Virus record (IMG/VR): IMGVR_UViG_3300017757_000022
Location: 1-45,649 of that record
Reading direction: 5' to 3' (one strand)
DNA from: a virus
DNA: 45,649 bases
Of the stretch, positions 21,963 through 30,433 are shown one piece after another (the stretch's first letter is position 1; each line of letters starts with the position of its first letter). The translations under genes and the position numbers were made by a program. The notes under the pieces were generated by a model. It saw only the letters and a program-made list of their open reading frames with translations, did no database searches and was not told the origin of the DNA.

Positions 21963-22190
21963 CTATTGTGCGTCGTAGTAATTTTTATTTAGTTCACCAC
22001 GAACTATTGTTTCACCGACTTTTCTACATTTAATGTAGACTCTTTCTGTATTACCACCAATCGATGTAAATGTTCTAATACCGTTTGTTACAGTTCCGTT
22101 GGATTCGGAGTATGTTTCTGCATCTGATTTAGTTGCAGCGTTATCATACTCCCAAATTCCACCCGAACCTGTGACTGCTACGTACGCCAT
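21963..22190 (-). CDS. Hypothetical small beta protein, 75 aa
   Basis: A Gly/Thr-rich, probably all-beta protein (MAYVAVTGSGGIWEYDNAAT ... VYIKCRKVGETIVRGEL). It is followed upstream by the Ig-like virion protein gene and has no cysteine motif. Such small beta proteins between virion genes are usually decoration or tail-associated proteins; the function is unknown. Confidence 0.6.
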   Translation of the reverse strand: MAYVAVTGSGGIWEYDNAATKSDAETYSESNGTVTNGIRTFTSIGGNTERVYIKCRKVGETIVRGELNKNYYDAQ

Positions 22191-22198
22191 TACTTAAC

Positions 22199-22771
22199 TT
22201 ATGCTACTGCAGTAAGTGTACCAGCTGCAGTTCCAATACCTGCTATTGAGGTAATTGTTGATACAGTTGAAGTACCTTTGTCTTTAATGGTTCCACTGTT
22301 TAGTGATACTGGGTTTGCACCAAAACTTAGTACATCATCAGCTGCAATCGCTGCATTCGCTGCACCGTATGTAATTGTGAATGTAAGTTCATTAGTACCT
22401 GTTCCACTTGCATATGATAATACATGTGGGCCTCTTCCACTTCCACTACCTTGGTTACCGTTAGTAACTGATAGTTGAGGTGTTCCAGTAACGTCTACTG
22501 CTTCGTTAAATATAACTTTTGCAGATAGAGTTCCACCAGCAGAAACGTCCCATCCAGTTGAAACCCAATCGATATCAGTGATATCAGCTGCTCCAAGAGC
22601 AGTTGTAAGTGCAGAACTAGACCATGCGACTAATACTTCAGTCAATGTTCTTGAACCCACTACTTTTTTTAATTCCCAACCATATGGTTTAGCTTGAGTA
22701 TTTGTTTTGTCGGCTGCAGATAACCAGTTAGGTTTTGATTCTGAACCACTTGTATGTCCCCAAAGTGCCAT
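22199..22771 (-). CDS. Probable virion protein with Ig-like/SwmB-type domain, 190 aa
   Basis: The C-terminal two thirds (LSAKVIFNEAVDVTGTPQLS ... VLSYASGTGTNELTFTITY) match the SwmB-like Ig-type repeat of surface proteins. The N-terminus has Trp and Gly (MALWGHTSGSESKPNWLS), a pattern of phage capsid-decoration or tail-fibre proteins. It is probably displayed on the virion and may bind the host surface. It lies behind a CTAAATA late box with GGAG. The domain call is moderately confident. Confidence 0.7.
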   Translation of the reverse strand: MALWGHTSGSESKPNWLSAADKTNTQAKPYGWELKKVVGSRTLTEVLVAWSSSALTTALGAADITDIDWVSTGWDVSAGGTLSAKVIFNEAVDVTGTPQLSVTNGNQGSGSGRGPHVLSYASGTGTNELTFTITYGAANAAIAADDVLSFGANPVSLNSGTIKDKGTSTVSTITSIAGIGTAAGTLTAVA

Positions 22772-22791
22772 TTTATTTCTCCGTTATAGAT

Positions 22792-23337
22792 TTATTTAGC
22801 GACTCTTAATATTGTATCAAAAGTCTTTTTAAAAGATTTTATATCTTTTTGTAAAAGTCGTGAGTATTTATCTCTTAAGGCGGGCTTAACAGACATTAAT
22901 GCCTGATAAACTTTGGCTGCATCTTGATGCTTTACCTTCAACTTTTTCATATCATCCGTTCTTACTTCCGTATCTCGTTTAGTATCAATCATTTTTGATA
23001 ACTGAACAAGAACGTTTGCATCGGGTCTTAATTGCATTCCCTTTGCTTTTGAGTTAAAAGCATCGATTGCTCTATCGATAACCTCATCCTCTTGTGCTTC
23101 TGAATACTTTCCACCAGCCATTGTACTGATTTTCTGTATCATCGCACGCAATTCTTTCTCTGATTTTGCCTTTGATACTGCACGTGCAATCTTCTTATTG
23201 CCACCGTCACTCATCATTGCAAAATCTGAAGCCTTCTCCATTACGGCATTGGTCTTCTTTGCAGCGTCTTTTACGTATCCTAACTTCTTAAGTTTCTCCT
23301 TAAAAAGTTTGTATCTCGCATCACCTTTGACGCTCAT
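22792..23337 (-). CDS. Basic helical late protein, 181 aa
   Basis: A Lys-rich, almost entirely helical protein (MSVKGDARYKLFKEKLKKLG ... LQKDIKSFKKTFDTILRVAK). No known family. It joins directly to the 550-aa gene upstream (one base apart), so the block is transcribed together. It is probably a prohead-core or internal head protein given its composition and neighbours; this is inference. Confidence 0.65.
   Translation of the reverse strand: MSVKGDARYKLFKEKLKKLGYVKDAAKKTNAVMEKASDFAMMSDGGNKKIARAVSKAKSEKELRAMIQKISTMAGGKYSEAQEDEVIDRAIDAFNSKAKGMQLRPDANVLVQLSKMIDTKRDTEVRTDDMKKLKVKHQDAAKVYQALMSVKPALRDKYSRLLQKDIKSFKKTFDTILRVAK
22793..22799 (-). promoter_or_regulatory. T4-type late promoter
   Basis: CTAAATA on the minus strand, 21 nt before the ATG at 22771 with GGAG between. 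It lies in the last codons of the upstream 181-aa gene. Confidence 0.55.
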
Positions 23338-24990
23338 TTACTTCTCGTCAAAGTGTGTAATTGTTGAAGGGTCACCATATGATGATTTACCTCTTGCAAC
23401 TGCATCAAAGTCTCTGAGTTTCTTCTTAGTTCCACTCATAACGATTACTGTATCTTTCTTACCTTTATCCATAGTAATCTTTAAACCCATCATTTTTGCA
23501 GAACGAATAAATTTTTGTTCTTCGGGTTTCTGCATTCCTTTAACTCTGTAAGTAATCATCTCTTCTGAAATAGTATCTCCTTCCATGTTGTCACCCATTT
23601 TCTGCATCATTCTTTGTGCAAGGTCGACAAGTGTAGAGATATTTGACTTCTCCATTTTCTTTTTGTTTTGGTCGTTTACTTTACTGTAGATTTGTGTAAT
23701 CATTGATGCAGTAAACATATCAATCATTATACCACCAACTTTAGCTGCACCTTTAGTGTCAACAATCTTTTGAACATCTGGCATAAGGTTTTTACCTTCT
23801 GAGATTGTTTCTTCACCTTTAAGTAATTTACCTGTTTGAAGTGTTCCGATAAGTGTAACGACTTTATCTCTTGCATCTAAAATTGATTTATAAGTATCGT
23901 TGTGTTTTGTATCTTTGAGTTCTTTATCACCCATTCCAGTGATTTTTTGATAACCTTTTAATACGCTTTGCATATCTTTAGAAAGTTTTTGTACTGCTTT
24001 AATTTCTTTATCAGTTGTTTCTGATACTTCTTCTTTCTTATTCTTAAGAGACTTACCTTCTTTTAATCCTTTTAGATTACCACGGTATTTGATTTTATCT
24101 TTACCTTCTTCTACTTCGTCTTCTTTAACTACTGCTTGACTCCAACCACCACCGTGGTCTTCTGCGGTCTTTAGTTTACTTAATGCAACATATAGAGGTT
24201 GCAAGTCCTTACCATCATCATAATCGGTTGTTTTACTGTAAGATTTGTCAATCATAAGACCGACTTTGTATGCACTTGAACCTTCCATTGGTGTTGAGTA
24301 AACTGGTTTTTGTTTGATTTTGTTTTTCTTACAGTATGCATCAATCATATCTGTTGCTTTAATGAAGTCTTTCTTGTTTTCTTCTGAAGTGATTCTGTCT
24401 CCTTTACCACCTCTGAACTGAATGTAGAAATCTACACATCTAGGATACTGTTTGTCACTGTAAGGTTTGAACTTCTCGGAAATGATGCCTTCATCAAGGA
24501 TGTCCATTATGAAGTCTTCTACATCGTCTTTATGACCAACTGCTCCAGTTGATGATGCCCAACCTATTAAATCGTCTTCTACCTTTTTAGGTAAATCTTT
24601 GTTGTTCTTTCTGAAATCATCAATTGCTTTTCTGTGTTTTGTGATGAGTTTCTTCCAGTCTTTATCTCTTGGATACATTTTGATTACTTTTTTGTAATCT
24701 TCTTGAAATTGGAATTCTTCGTTTGCATACTTCAATGCATTCTGAACTTCTTTTGATTTTAGAATCTTATCACCGTAGAACTTTTTAATTTCTTGTCTTG
24801 CAATAGTGTCTGCACCACCAAGGTCAAGTGCAACTTCTACAGCTTTCTTAACTTCGGGGTCACTGACTTTATTTCTTCTGAAGTATGTAGATACCTCTCT
24901 ACCTGTAAGTTTTTGTTTCCCATATGGGCCCAAAGGATTGACTTTACCATCCTTATCTAAAACTTTCTTTGCTTCATGAAATAAATTCAT
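23338..24990 (-). CDS. Lys/Glu-rich late protein with possible prohead-protease sites, 550 aa
   Basis: ATG 24990 (MNLFHEAKKVLDKDG) has GGAGAG upstream; the longer reading extends into the neighbour's end. The N-terminus MNLFHEAK is reminiscent of the MKxFxxFxxEA tags of T4-like internal proteins. Inside, [ILV]xEG motifs recur (VEEGKD, LKEGKS, ISEGKN), matching the T4 gp21 protease preference for cutting after Glu. The middle part, VDFYIQFRGGKGDRITSEENKKD, looks like a folded domain. It may be cut into pieces during head maturation. I do not recognise a catalytic motif. Confidence 0.6.
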   Translation of the reverse strand: MNLFHEAKKVLDKDGKVNPLGPYGKQKLTGREVSTYFRRNKVSDPEVKKAVEVALDLGGADTIARQEIKKFYGDKILKSKEVQNALKYANEEFQFQEDYKKVIKMYPRDKDWKKLITKHRKAIDDFRKNNKDLPKKVEDDLIGWASSTGAVGHKDDVEDFIMDILDEGIISEKFKPYSDKQYPRCVDFYIQFRGGKGDRITSEENKKDFIKATDMIDAYCKKNKIKQKPVYSTPMEGSSAYKVGLMIDKSYSKTTDYDDGKDLQPLYVALSKLKTAEDHGGGWSQAVVKEDEVEEGKDKIKYRGNLKGLKEGKSLKNKKEEVSETTDKEIKAVQKLSKDMQSVLKGYQKITGMGDKELKDTKHNDTYKSILDARDKVVTLIGTLQTGKLLKGEETISEGKNLMPDVQKIVDTKGAAKVGGIMIDMFTASMITQIYSKVNDQNKKKMEKSNISTLVDLAQRMMQKMGDNMEGDTISEEMITYRVKGMQKPEEQKFIRSAKMMGLKITMDKGKKDTVIVMSGTKKKLRDFDAVARGKSSYGDPSTITHFDEK

Positions 24991-24991
24991 T

Positions 24992-25873
24992 CTACTCTCC
25001 AAATATTGCATATGATAGAATAGCATCTTGCATGATGATTTCTGCCATATCTTCTCTAAACATTGTGTCGCCTTGAAAGTCTTTTACAAACTTTTCATGC
25101 ATTCTATTTGTTAATACGATGTTCTCTTCGTAACCCATAACTTCACACTTCTTTAAGTGTCCTTGTATCAGTTTACCGTATTTTTGTGAATCAGGAAATT
25201 CTTTCTCCTTCTTCATTAATTTTGTTAAGTCACTTAAAATCTTATTTAACTTAGGTGCCTTGTAAATGAAAGGTTTTTCATTACCGTGCTTTGCTATAAG
25301 AGCATCTACTTGTTTGTAATAATCTCTACTTGCCTCAGTAACAGGGGTTTTTAGATTTTTTTTTTCATCACCAAGTTTGATAAACTTCTTTGAAGGTTTT
25401 GCTTTCTCTTCTATTCCTTCACCGAATGCACCCATAAGAATTTTCTCAAATCCTTTGTCTTCTTTAATACCTAGTTTTTTGATTTCAGCTTTGATTTTTT
25501 TGTTGATATCACCAACTTCTTTTGTTGCAACTGGGCCTTGTGCAACTAGTTTTGCTTTTTGCATAAGAAGGTCTGAGTATTTTGCATACTTTCCAGCCTT
25601 CTCGTTGAATGTTTCTGTCTCTTCAATTTCAACTGTTTCGGGTAACTTAACTTCTATTGCTTCTTTCTTTTCGTCTTTACCTTTCCAGTTCTTATCGATA
25701 TAGTCATAGAATTCTTTTTCTTTATCACCTTTAAGTTCTGCTGGAGATGTTACTCCGAACTTCTTAAGTGCGGATTGGAAAAACTTCTTGTAGTCTCCAC
25801 TCTCTAATACGATTGCATTGGCAGCTGCAAGTAAGTCTGCAGATAGACCATGTCCTAATCCTTCAAATTTCAT
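24992..25873 (-). CDS. Lys/Glu-rich late protein, 293 aa
   Basis: It starts MKFEGLGHGLSADLLAAANA and is rich in Lys and Glu with long helices (for example KKEAIEVKLPETVEIEETE). Possible prohead-protease sites include AFGEG, VTEAS and VLESG. Its C-terminus MQDAILSYAIFGE adds a hydrophobic helix. The start overlaps the stop of the 180-aa gene. It is probably an internal head or core protein; the function is unproven. Confidence 0.6.
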   Translation of the reverse strand: MKFEGLGHGLSADLLAAANAIVLESGDYKKFFQSALKKFGVTSPAELKGDKEKEFYDYIDKNWKGKDEKKEAIEVKLPETVEIEETETFNEKAGKYAKYSDLLMQKAKLVAQGPVATKEVGDINKKIKAEIKKLGIKEDKGFEKILMGAFGEGIEEKAKPSKKFIKLGDEKKNLKTPVTEASRDYYKQVDALIAKHGNEKPFIYKAPKLNKILSDLTKLMKKEKEFPDSQKYGKLIQGHLKKCEVMGYEENIVLTNRMHEKFVKDFQGDTMFREDMAEIIMQDAILSYAIFGE

Positions 25874-26412
25874 TGTTTTAATTCCCCTTTTTCGAAGTAG
25901 TCAAACATTTTCTCTTTACCTGCCTCATCGAGACGTAAAGACTTTGCAAGTCTACCTAACATGTTTTTTTCTGTAAGTTTTTCTACTGTTTTCTCAAAGG
26001 ATAAATTTTCTTCTATGACTTCTTCTTGAACCTCTTCCATTGCTGGAAGTTCACCCATCTTTGCAGTCATTCTTTTGAATCCTTTAGGATTTTGTTTCTG
26101 CATAGCTTGTAGAACTTTGACATCTGTCATGTTCATAAGATTTGCAATACCACTGACTTCTTTTTTGTCCTTAGTTTTGAAAAGTTTAGAGATTTTATCT
26201 CCCATTCCCTCTTCAGCAATAAATTCTTCTATATCTTCTACTTCGGGAAGAGTGTCTTCAACTTTTTCTTCCTCAAGATGAGCTACTAATGCTTCAATTT
26301 CATCGGAAATAATATCCTCTGCAGTCTTTTCTATCGTGCCTTCTTTACGTGGTTCGACATAGTTACGAACTTCGTCTAATTTCTCTTTCCAATTTTCTGA
26401 TTTATAACTCAT
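25870..26412 (-). CDS. Acidic helical late protein, 180 aa
   Basis: An acidic N-terminal half (VAHLEEEKVEDTLPEVEDIEE) and a helical C-terminal half (ANLMNMTDVKVLQAMQKQN, LTEKNMLGRLAKSLRL). No family is recognised. The ATG is exactly 5 nt after a CATAAATA late box, predicting a leaderless late mRNA. It begins a run of co-transcribed Lys/Glu-rich genes (25870 down to 22792). Confidence 0.6.
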   Translation of the reverse strand: MSYKSENWKEKLDEVRNYVEPRKEGTIEKTAEDIISDEIEALVAHLEEEKVEDTLPEVEDIEEFIAEEGMGDKISKLFKTKDKKEVSGIANLMNMTDVKVLQAMQKQNPKGFKRMTAKMGELPAMEEVQEEVIEENLSFEKTVEKLTEKNMLGRLAKSLRLDEAGKEKMFDYFEKGELKQ

Positions 26413-26417
26413 AGTCT

Positions 26418-26425
26418 TATTTATG
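26418..26425 (-). promoter_or_regulatory. T4-type late promoter, leaderless
   Basis: CATAAATA on the minus strand followed by AGACT and ATG (26412), a 5-nt gap. It overlaps the stop of the cupin-like gene. Confidence 0.6.
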
Positions 26426-26744
26426 TAATTCGTATCCTAACAACAAGATTTCCTTGTCCTTTTATCAACCTGTGGTAGGTCATTTTAGGAATATAATACT
26501 CTTCTCCTTGATTTAATAATATAGGTAACTCGTCATCATGTTGTAATGACCAGTTAGTACCACTTAATACACTAACCTGTCGAGACTCTCTGTCTCTATG
26601 CCAGACCAGTTCTTCTTCCAATACACTGTCTTCGAACTCTCTTATAACGTAAGGTACACCTGTACCATGTTGTTCCTCTACCTTTTCGGTGTAAGGTTTA
26701 GTCGAGCTCTGGATGGTAGTTGTCTGTTTTTCTATTGTATCCAT
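26421..26744 (-). CDS. Small cupin-like protein, 107 aa
   Basis: ATG 26744 (MDTIEKQTTT) is chosen over an upstream TTG. The C-terminal 65 residues (VWHRDRESRQVSVLSG ... NQGEEYYIPKMTYHRLIKG) have the spacing and Gly/Pro pattern of a single-domain cupin, with HRD and YHR in place of strict metal ligands. It could bind a small ligand or metal. It overlaps the 85-aa gene by about 47 nt. Confidence 0.55.
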   Translation of the reverse strand: MDTIEKQTTTIQSSTKPYTEKVEEQHGTGVPYVIREFEDSVLEEELVWHRDRESRQVSVLSGTNWSLQHDDELPILLNQGEEYYIPKMTYHRLIKGQGNLVVRIRIT

Positions 26745-26955
26745 AGTAACCAAAATCGTTAGGCTCTAAATCGAACACTTTTTCGACATAATTCTCTGCA
26801 ACATTCTCTGCATATGTCTCTGAATGGTCATGCACCTTTCTTGTTGCATTCTCATTCCTTTTACTGTTTGTAAGGTCTACTTCCCAACCTAAGTCTGTTT
26901 TAAATACTTCTGCCTTTCTGTTATCCTTAACGTAACTGTGATATAATTCTCTCAT
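26698..26955 (-). CDS. Conserved T4-like marine phage protein, 85 aa
   Basis: ATG 26955 (MRELYHSYVKDNRKAEVF) is chosen because the late box and AGGTG precede it; the longer frame runs back into the next gene. The sequence EVDLTNSKRNENATRKVHDHSETYAENVAENYV recalls a short conserved protein of T4-like marine phages of unknown function. It is acidic and helical. Confidence 0.6.
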   Translation of the reverse strand: MRELYHSYVKDNRKAEVFKTDLGWEVDLTNSKRNENATRKVHDHSETYAENVAENYVEKVFDLEPNDFGYYGYNRKTDNYHPELD

Positions 26956-26972
26956 AATGTAACCTACACCTA

Positions 26973-26979
26973 TATTTAG
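26973..26979 (-). promoter_or_regulatory. T4-type late promoter
   Basis: CTAAATA on the minus strand, 17 nt before the ATG at 26955 with AGGTG between; it supports that start. Confidence 0.5.
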
Positions 26980-26980
26980 A

Positions 26981-27517
26981 CTACCAAAAAAAATCTCCCC
27001 CACCACTCAAACCTAATTGTTTTGCGTAGTACGGTAGTCGACATGCCCAATAGCCTGCCGTAGTCTTATCATTCTTTGTGTCACACTGGTGTCTTGCAAC
27101 AAAAGATGCTCTTGCCTTCTTGTTATTCAGTTTTACTTTCAACCCTGTAGTATCTCCCCATGAGATTTTCTTAATTTTATCTCCGTCCTTTACATAGACA
27201 TAGTATTTCTTACTACCACCAACTTTAGGTGAGTTGAGTTTAACGTCTTTCTTGTCTTCTTCTTCCATAATCATAGGACAATCTAAAGGAACAATGTTCC
27301 CTTCGTATACTTCGAATTGACCTAGGTCTGTTTCTATGATTTGTTTGTCGACTTCTGTGAGTGTGTACCTGTCTTCAGCAATAAGCTTTCGTGCTTCTTT
27401 GATGATTTCAAAGTACATCATTGACCCCAATCGGAATGGGTTATCTGTAAGGTTGATACCTTCTGACTGCAAAGACTCTAATGTTTCGTCTATTGCGACT
27501 TCTCTCAGCGTTTTCAT
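26981..27517 (-). CDS. Late protein with a SFxARHxC/YWxCR module, 178 aa
   Basis: The N-terminal part (MKTLREVAIDETLESL ... SMMYFEIIKEARKLI) is helical. The C-terminal half, KKYYVYVKDGDKIKKISWGD and then RASFVARHQCDTKNDKTTAGYWACRLP, is a compact Cys/Arg-rich module that I recall from T4-like marine phages and giant viruses as a small domain of unknown function. It is likely virion-associated; the ligand is unknown. Its ATG overlaps the stop of the upstream gene (ATTAATG). Confidence 0.65.
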   Translation of the reverse strand: MKTLREVAIDETLESLQSEGINLTDNPFRLGSMMYFEIIKEARKLIAEDRYTLTEVDKQIIETDLGQFEVYEGNIVPLDCPMIMEEEDKKDVKLNSPKVGGSKKYYVYVKDGDKIKKISWGDTTGLKVKLNNKKARASFVARHQCDTKNDKTTAGYWACRLPYYAKQLGLSGGGDFFW

Positions 27518-28191
27518 TAATCTTCCAAGTCTACCTCTTCGAACATAGGCATAAGTGCTTTAACGACTTGTCCCATGACTGCTGGGTCTATATTTGCAAT
27601 AAACTCTGATTCTTTTCTTTTAAGATTTTTGATGTTTTTAATTTTGTTGTGTATATTAGTATACTTTGCTTCTTCAAGGTTTTTACCTTCATCAATCATA
27701 CTGTAAGAAGACATACCAAATTCTTTATGTATTCTATTGAGTAATTTCTTTTGGTCTTTTGGTTTAACTCCTAAAATAATGAGTGCGTTTCTACCGTCTT
27801 TTTTATATTTGATACCCTCGTCATCAAGCATCTTCATTACTTTTGCTCTATATCTAGAGTCTTGTGAAATACCAAATATTTCATTTACTTCTTCAAGTTC
27901 TTCACCTATAGGGACACAGTTTGGTACTTGTTTACCATTTTTCATCTTGAACCCTTTCTGAACATAACCATCCCAACATGCTTCTTCTAGTTTCTCTTCA
28001 TTATAAGGAAACCCTTTTAATGGATTAGGATACTTAGAAGAGAAATGTTTCTTCTGTCTCTGTTCATTGACCACTTTAACTTGTGATAGATACTTCTCTA
28101 CTTGTTGGCCTGGTGTATCGTCTTGATACGCCTTTAAAGTTTCATCGGTACCCACTTCGTGTACTCCGTTGTTTGTTTTATTTCCACTCAT
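27517..28191 (-). CDS. Late virion-associated protein, 224 aa
   Basis: The middle holds LEEACWDGYVQKGFKMKNGK then VPNCVPIGEE, a Cys/Trp-bearing motif seen in T4-like marine phage virion proteins. After it comes a domain (KVMKMLDDEGIKYKKDG ... LGVKPKDQKKLL) and an [ILV]xEG site (MIDEGKNLEEAKY) suitable for prohead-protease cutting. The N-terminus is hydrophilic. Function unknown, most likely internal head. Confidence 0.6.
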   Translation of the reverse strand: MSGNKTNNGVHEVGTDETLKAYQDDTPGQQVEKYLSQVKVVNEQRQKKHFSSKYPNPLKGFPYNEEKLEEACWDGYVQKGFKMKNGKQVPNCVPIGEELEEVNEIFGISQDSRYRAKVMKMLDDEGIKYKKDGRNALIILGVKPKDQKKLLNRIHKEFGMSSYSMIDEGKNLEEAKYTNIHNKIKNIKNLKRKESEFIANIDPAVMGQVVKALMPMFEEVDLED

Positions 28192-29141
28192 TTGATACCT
28201 CTTAGTTTTAAAATAGTATTATAACTTTCTGATTTCGTTTCTGCTTTCTTTCTGTCTGCATCACGTTTTGCTTGAATTTGTTTGTCTGCTGTCTCTTTCT
28301 CTTTCTGACCATCGATTCTTTCTGTTTCTCTCTCGTGTCTTTTAGTTAAAGCTTCAAGTTCATCCTCTTGTCTTAGTTTAAGTCTTTCAAGTTCACCTGC
28401 CTGTTTTGCTTTTAACTCCGCTGCATCTACAGCTGCATCTTCGAATAGTTCATCACCTTCTAGATTGTCACCGAACTTAAGAAATAGTTTACCTTTCTCT
28501 TGTTTCTTATCGGTAACTTTATGTTTAATCATTGCACCGATTGTGTTGATGAGACCAATACCTTTTTCGGGATTCTTTTTGAGTTCATCTTCCATTTTTT
28601 GACCAACCTTTTTCATGATTAAATCAATAATATCACGAGCACTGGTAACTAGTTTTCCTTCTTGGACTGACTCAGATGCACCAGCTTTCTTTGCAAGGTC
28701 TTTATCTGCACCACCCCATGTTCCTTTACCTTTAGTAATGAAAGAGTTTACTCTTGCATGTCCCCATTGCTCTGGAGTAGTGCCTGGCCTATGACCAGTC
28801 TTCCATGCAGCCACACCTCTGTTATAAACCTGTTGTAGGATACCTTTGGAAATACCCGATTTGTCAGCTTTCTTTGCAAGTGATTTACCAGCACCTTCGT
28901 ACATATCTTTATACTTCTTAGTGTGTTTCGAAGGTTTGGTATCTGCATTATGGTCGCCAGGTGCAGGGCCGTCTTTCTTCTGTGCAAAATGAGCTGCACG
29001 TTTTTGTTTAGTAGACTTAGACATTTCGTCACCATCAGCATCCTTTGCGTAATACTTAGATGGTTGAGTACCTTTACGGTCTTCAATATCTTTGTCTTGT
29101 TTGACTTTTCTTTCGTTAAGTATAGAGTCTAATATGTCCAT
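28188..29141 (-). CDS. Late protein with a conserved phage domain (DUF5824-like), 317 aa
   Basis: The central block KSGISKGILQQVYNRGVAAW and GHRPGTTPEQWGHARVNSF followed by TKGKGTWGGADKDLAKK is a conserved phage module (I believe DUF5824, function unknown). Before it are Lys-rich segments (KYYAKDADGDEMSKSTKQK). An [ILV]xEG site (SVQEGKLV) follows, then a coiled coil (LKAKQAGELERLKLRQEDE). Its ATG is 5 nt after a GATAAATA late box. Probably packaged or core; unproven. Confidence 0.65.
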   Translation of the reverse strand: MDILDSILNERKVKQDKDIEDRKGTQPSKYYAKDADGDEMSKSTKQKRAAHFAQKKDGPAPGDHNADTKPSKHTKKYKDMYEGAGKSLAKKADKSGISKGILQQVYNRGVAAWKTGHRPGTTPEQWGHARVNSFITKGKGTWGGADKDLAKKAGASESVQEGKLVTSARDIIDLIMKKVGQKMEDELKKNPEKGIGLINTIGAMIKHKVTDKKQEKGKLFLKFGDNLEGDELFEDAAVDAAELKAKQAGELERLKLRQEDELEALTKRHERETERIDGQKEKETADKQIQAKRDADRKKAETKSESYNTILKLRGIK

Positions 29142-29146
29142 AGTAC

Positions 29147-29154
29147 TATTTATC
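29147..29154 (-). promoter_or_regulatory. T4-type late promoter, leaderless
   Basis: GATAAATA on the minus strand followed by GTACT and ATG (29141), a 5-nt gap. It overlaps the end of the nucleotidyltransferase-kinase gene. Confidence 0.6.
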
Positions 29155-30433
29155 GTTTTTTAGCATCTAATTCTGCTTGTTTCCAGTTGAGGGCTTGTTT
29201 GTTACTAGGGAATGAACCACTCCAACCTAGAAGTTTTGTGTATAGTTTGAGAGATTTCTTTTCTAAAGATTTAAGGTCTTCATCATTTGTAATCTCTACA
29301 TAATCTCTACCAAATATCTTTTTCAATGCATCTGCATTTTTTCTAGATTTATCCCAGTCTTGTTTAACTATTTCTTTGGGTAATTTTCTAGGTCTCATTT
29401 CGTTTCTTTTTTGTGCGTTGTCTAATGATGCACTGACAAATAACATCTTAGACTCATATCCTAGTGCATCCAATGATTTCTTATATTTTTGTATTTTAGA
29501 TATGTTTGCACTAGTAGTATCAAATATCATTCCAAGTCTACCACCAATATAGTTGTTCATATTCTTTGTAGTGATATTCTTTGCTTTTGCACGGATAGGG
29601 TCAACTTTATCAAAGTCTGCACCACGTAAATCAAGTGACATTCCTGCCTTCTTTAATCCATTTTCAAAAGCTGCATCTGTATTAACTAACTTTAAACCAA
29701 GTGCTTTTAGTGATAACTTTTGTACCACTGTTGACTTACCACTTCCAGGCCCACCACTAAAGAACACTGCTTTGAATGTACCTTGGTCATAGACTCCTTC
29801 ATTGATTAAATCTTCAATCATATAATCGGGTAGTGTGGATTCTACGATACCCATTCCTTTACGGATATCTTTGTATAGTTGTTCTACATCTTTTTTATTT
29901 CTAGATGGAACACCTTGTGCAAATGCTTTAAAGTCACCAACTTCTGCAAGAGCTCTTAACTTAGATGCACTCATTCCACTTAGGTCATCTGCATCGGGGT
30001 CTCTCTCTCCTGCTGATACAATTTGTATATCATCAAATTTGTAGTAGCCGTGTCTTGCTTTTACTCCGTTGTATTTCTTGAGTAACATTTCGAACTCTTT
30101 GATTCTATCTGAACCAACTACCATCTTTACACGTTTAAAATTTTGTCTATGTAATTCATTTGCAATCTCGAATACAGTACGTGCTTGTACGTCTGCAACT
30201 ATCTTACCAAAGAACTTCTTAAGATATCTTACTTTGAGTTTATGGTCTAATGGATTTTTCTTTTTGTCGTTTGAATGAGATGAGAAAAGCATTGGTTGAT
30301 AACCACCGCTGGTTTCTTTTTTAAGCTTGTCTACTAATTTTGCATGACCTGTTGTGGGTGGATTGAATCTACCGAATGTAAATACAACACCCTTGTCTTT
30401 TGCTTCTGTTAAAAATTTACCGAATTGTTTCAT
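29150..30433 (-). CDS. Nucleotidyltransferase-kinase fusion with capsid-targeting-like N-terminus, 427 aa
   Basis: Residues 1-10 (MKQFGKFLTE) look like a T4 capsid-targeting sequence, with likely cleavage before A11. Residues 15-165 form a cytidylyltransferase/NMN-adenylyltransferase-like domain: TFGRFNPPTTGH (HxGH-like, H30), VVGSDR and SGMSASKLR (like the SSTxIR signature). Residues about 220-400 are a P-loop kinase with GGPGSGKST (227-235). The domain order recalls NadR (NMNAT plus ribosylnicotinamide kinase), but the kinase also resembles zeta-toxin/polynucleotide kinases. It could make NAD or act on RNA ends, delivered with the DNA. Overlaps the ligase-like gene by one base. Confidence 0.75.
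   Translation of the reverse strand: MKQFGKFLTEAKDKGVVFTFGRFNPPTTGHAKLVDKLKKETSGGYQPMLFSSHSNDKKKNPLDHKLKVRYLKKFFGKIVADVQARTVFEIANELHRQNFKRVKMVVGSDRIKEFEMLLKKYNGVKARHGYYKFDDIQIVSAGERDPDADDLSGMSASKLRALAEVGDFKAFAQGVPSRNKKDVEQLYKDIRKGMGIVESTLPDYMIEDLINEGVYDQGTFKAVFFSGGPGSGKSTVVQKLSLKALGLKLVNTDAAFENGLKKAGMSLDLRGADFDKVDPIRAKAKNITTKNMNNYIGGRLGMIFDTTSANISKIQKYKKSLDALGYESKMLFVSASLDNAQKRNEMRPRKLPKEIVKQDWDKSRKNADALKKIFGRDYVEITNDEDLKSLEKKSLKLYTKLLGWSGSFPSNKQALNWKQAELDAKKR

Noticed and set aside
23198-23551. A 117-aa plus-strand frame across the 181-aa and 550-aa genes
   Set aside because: It is rich in Ser and Phe, as the antisense of Lys/Glu-rich genes is, and has no promoter or ribosome-binding site.
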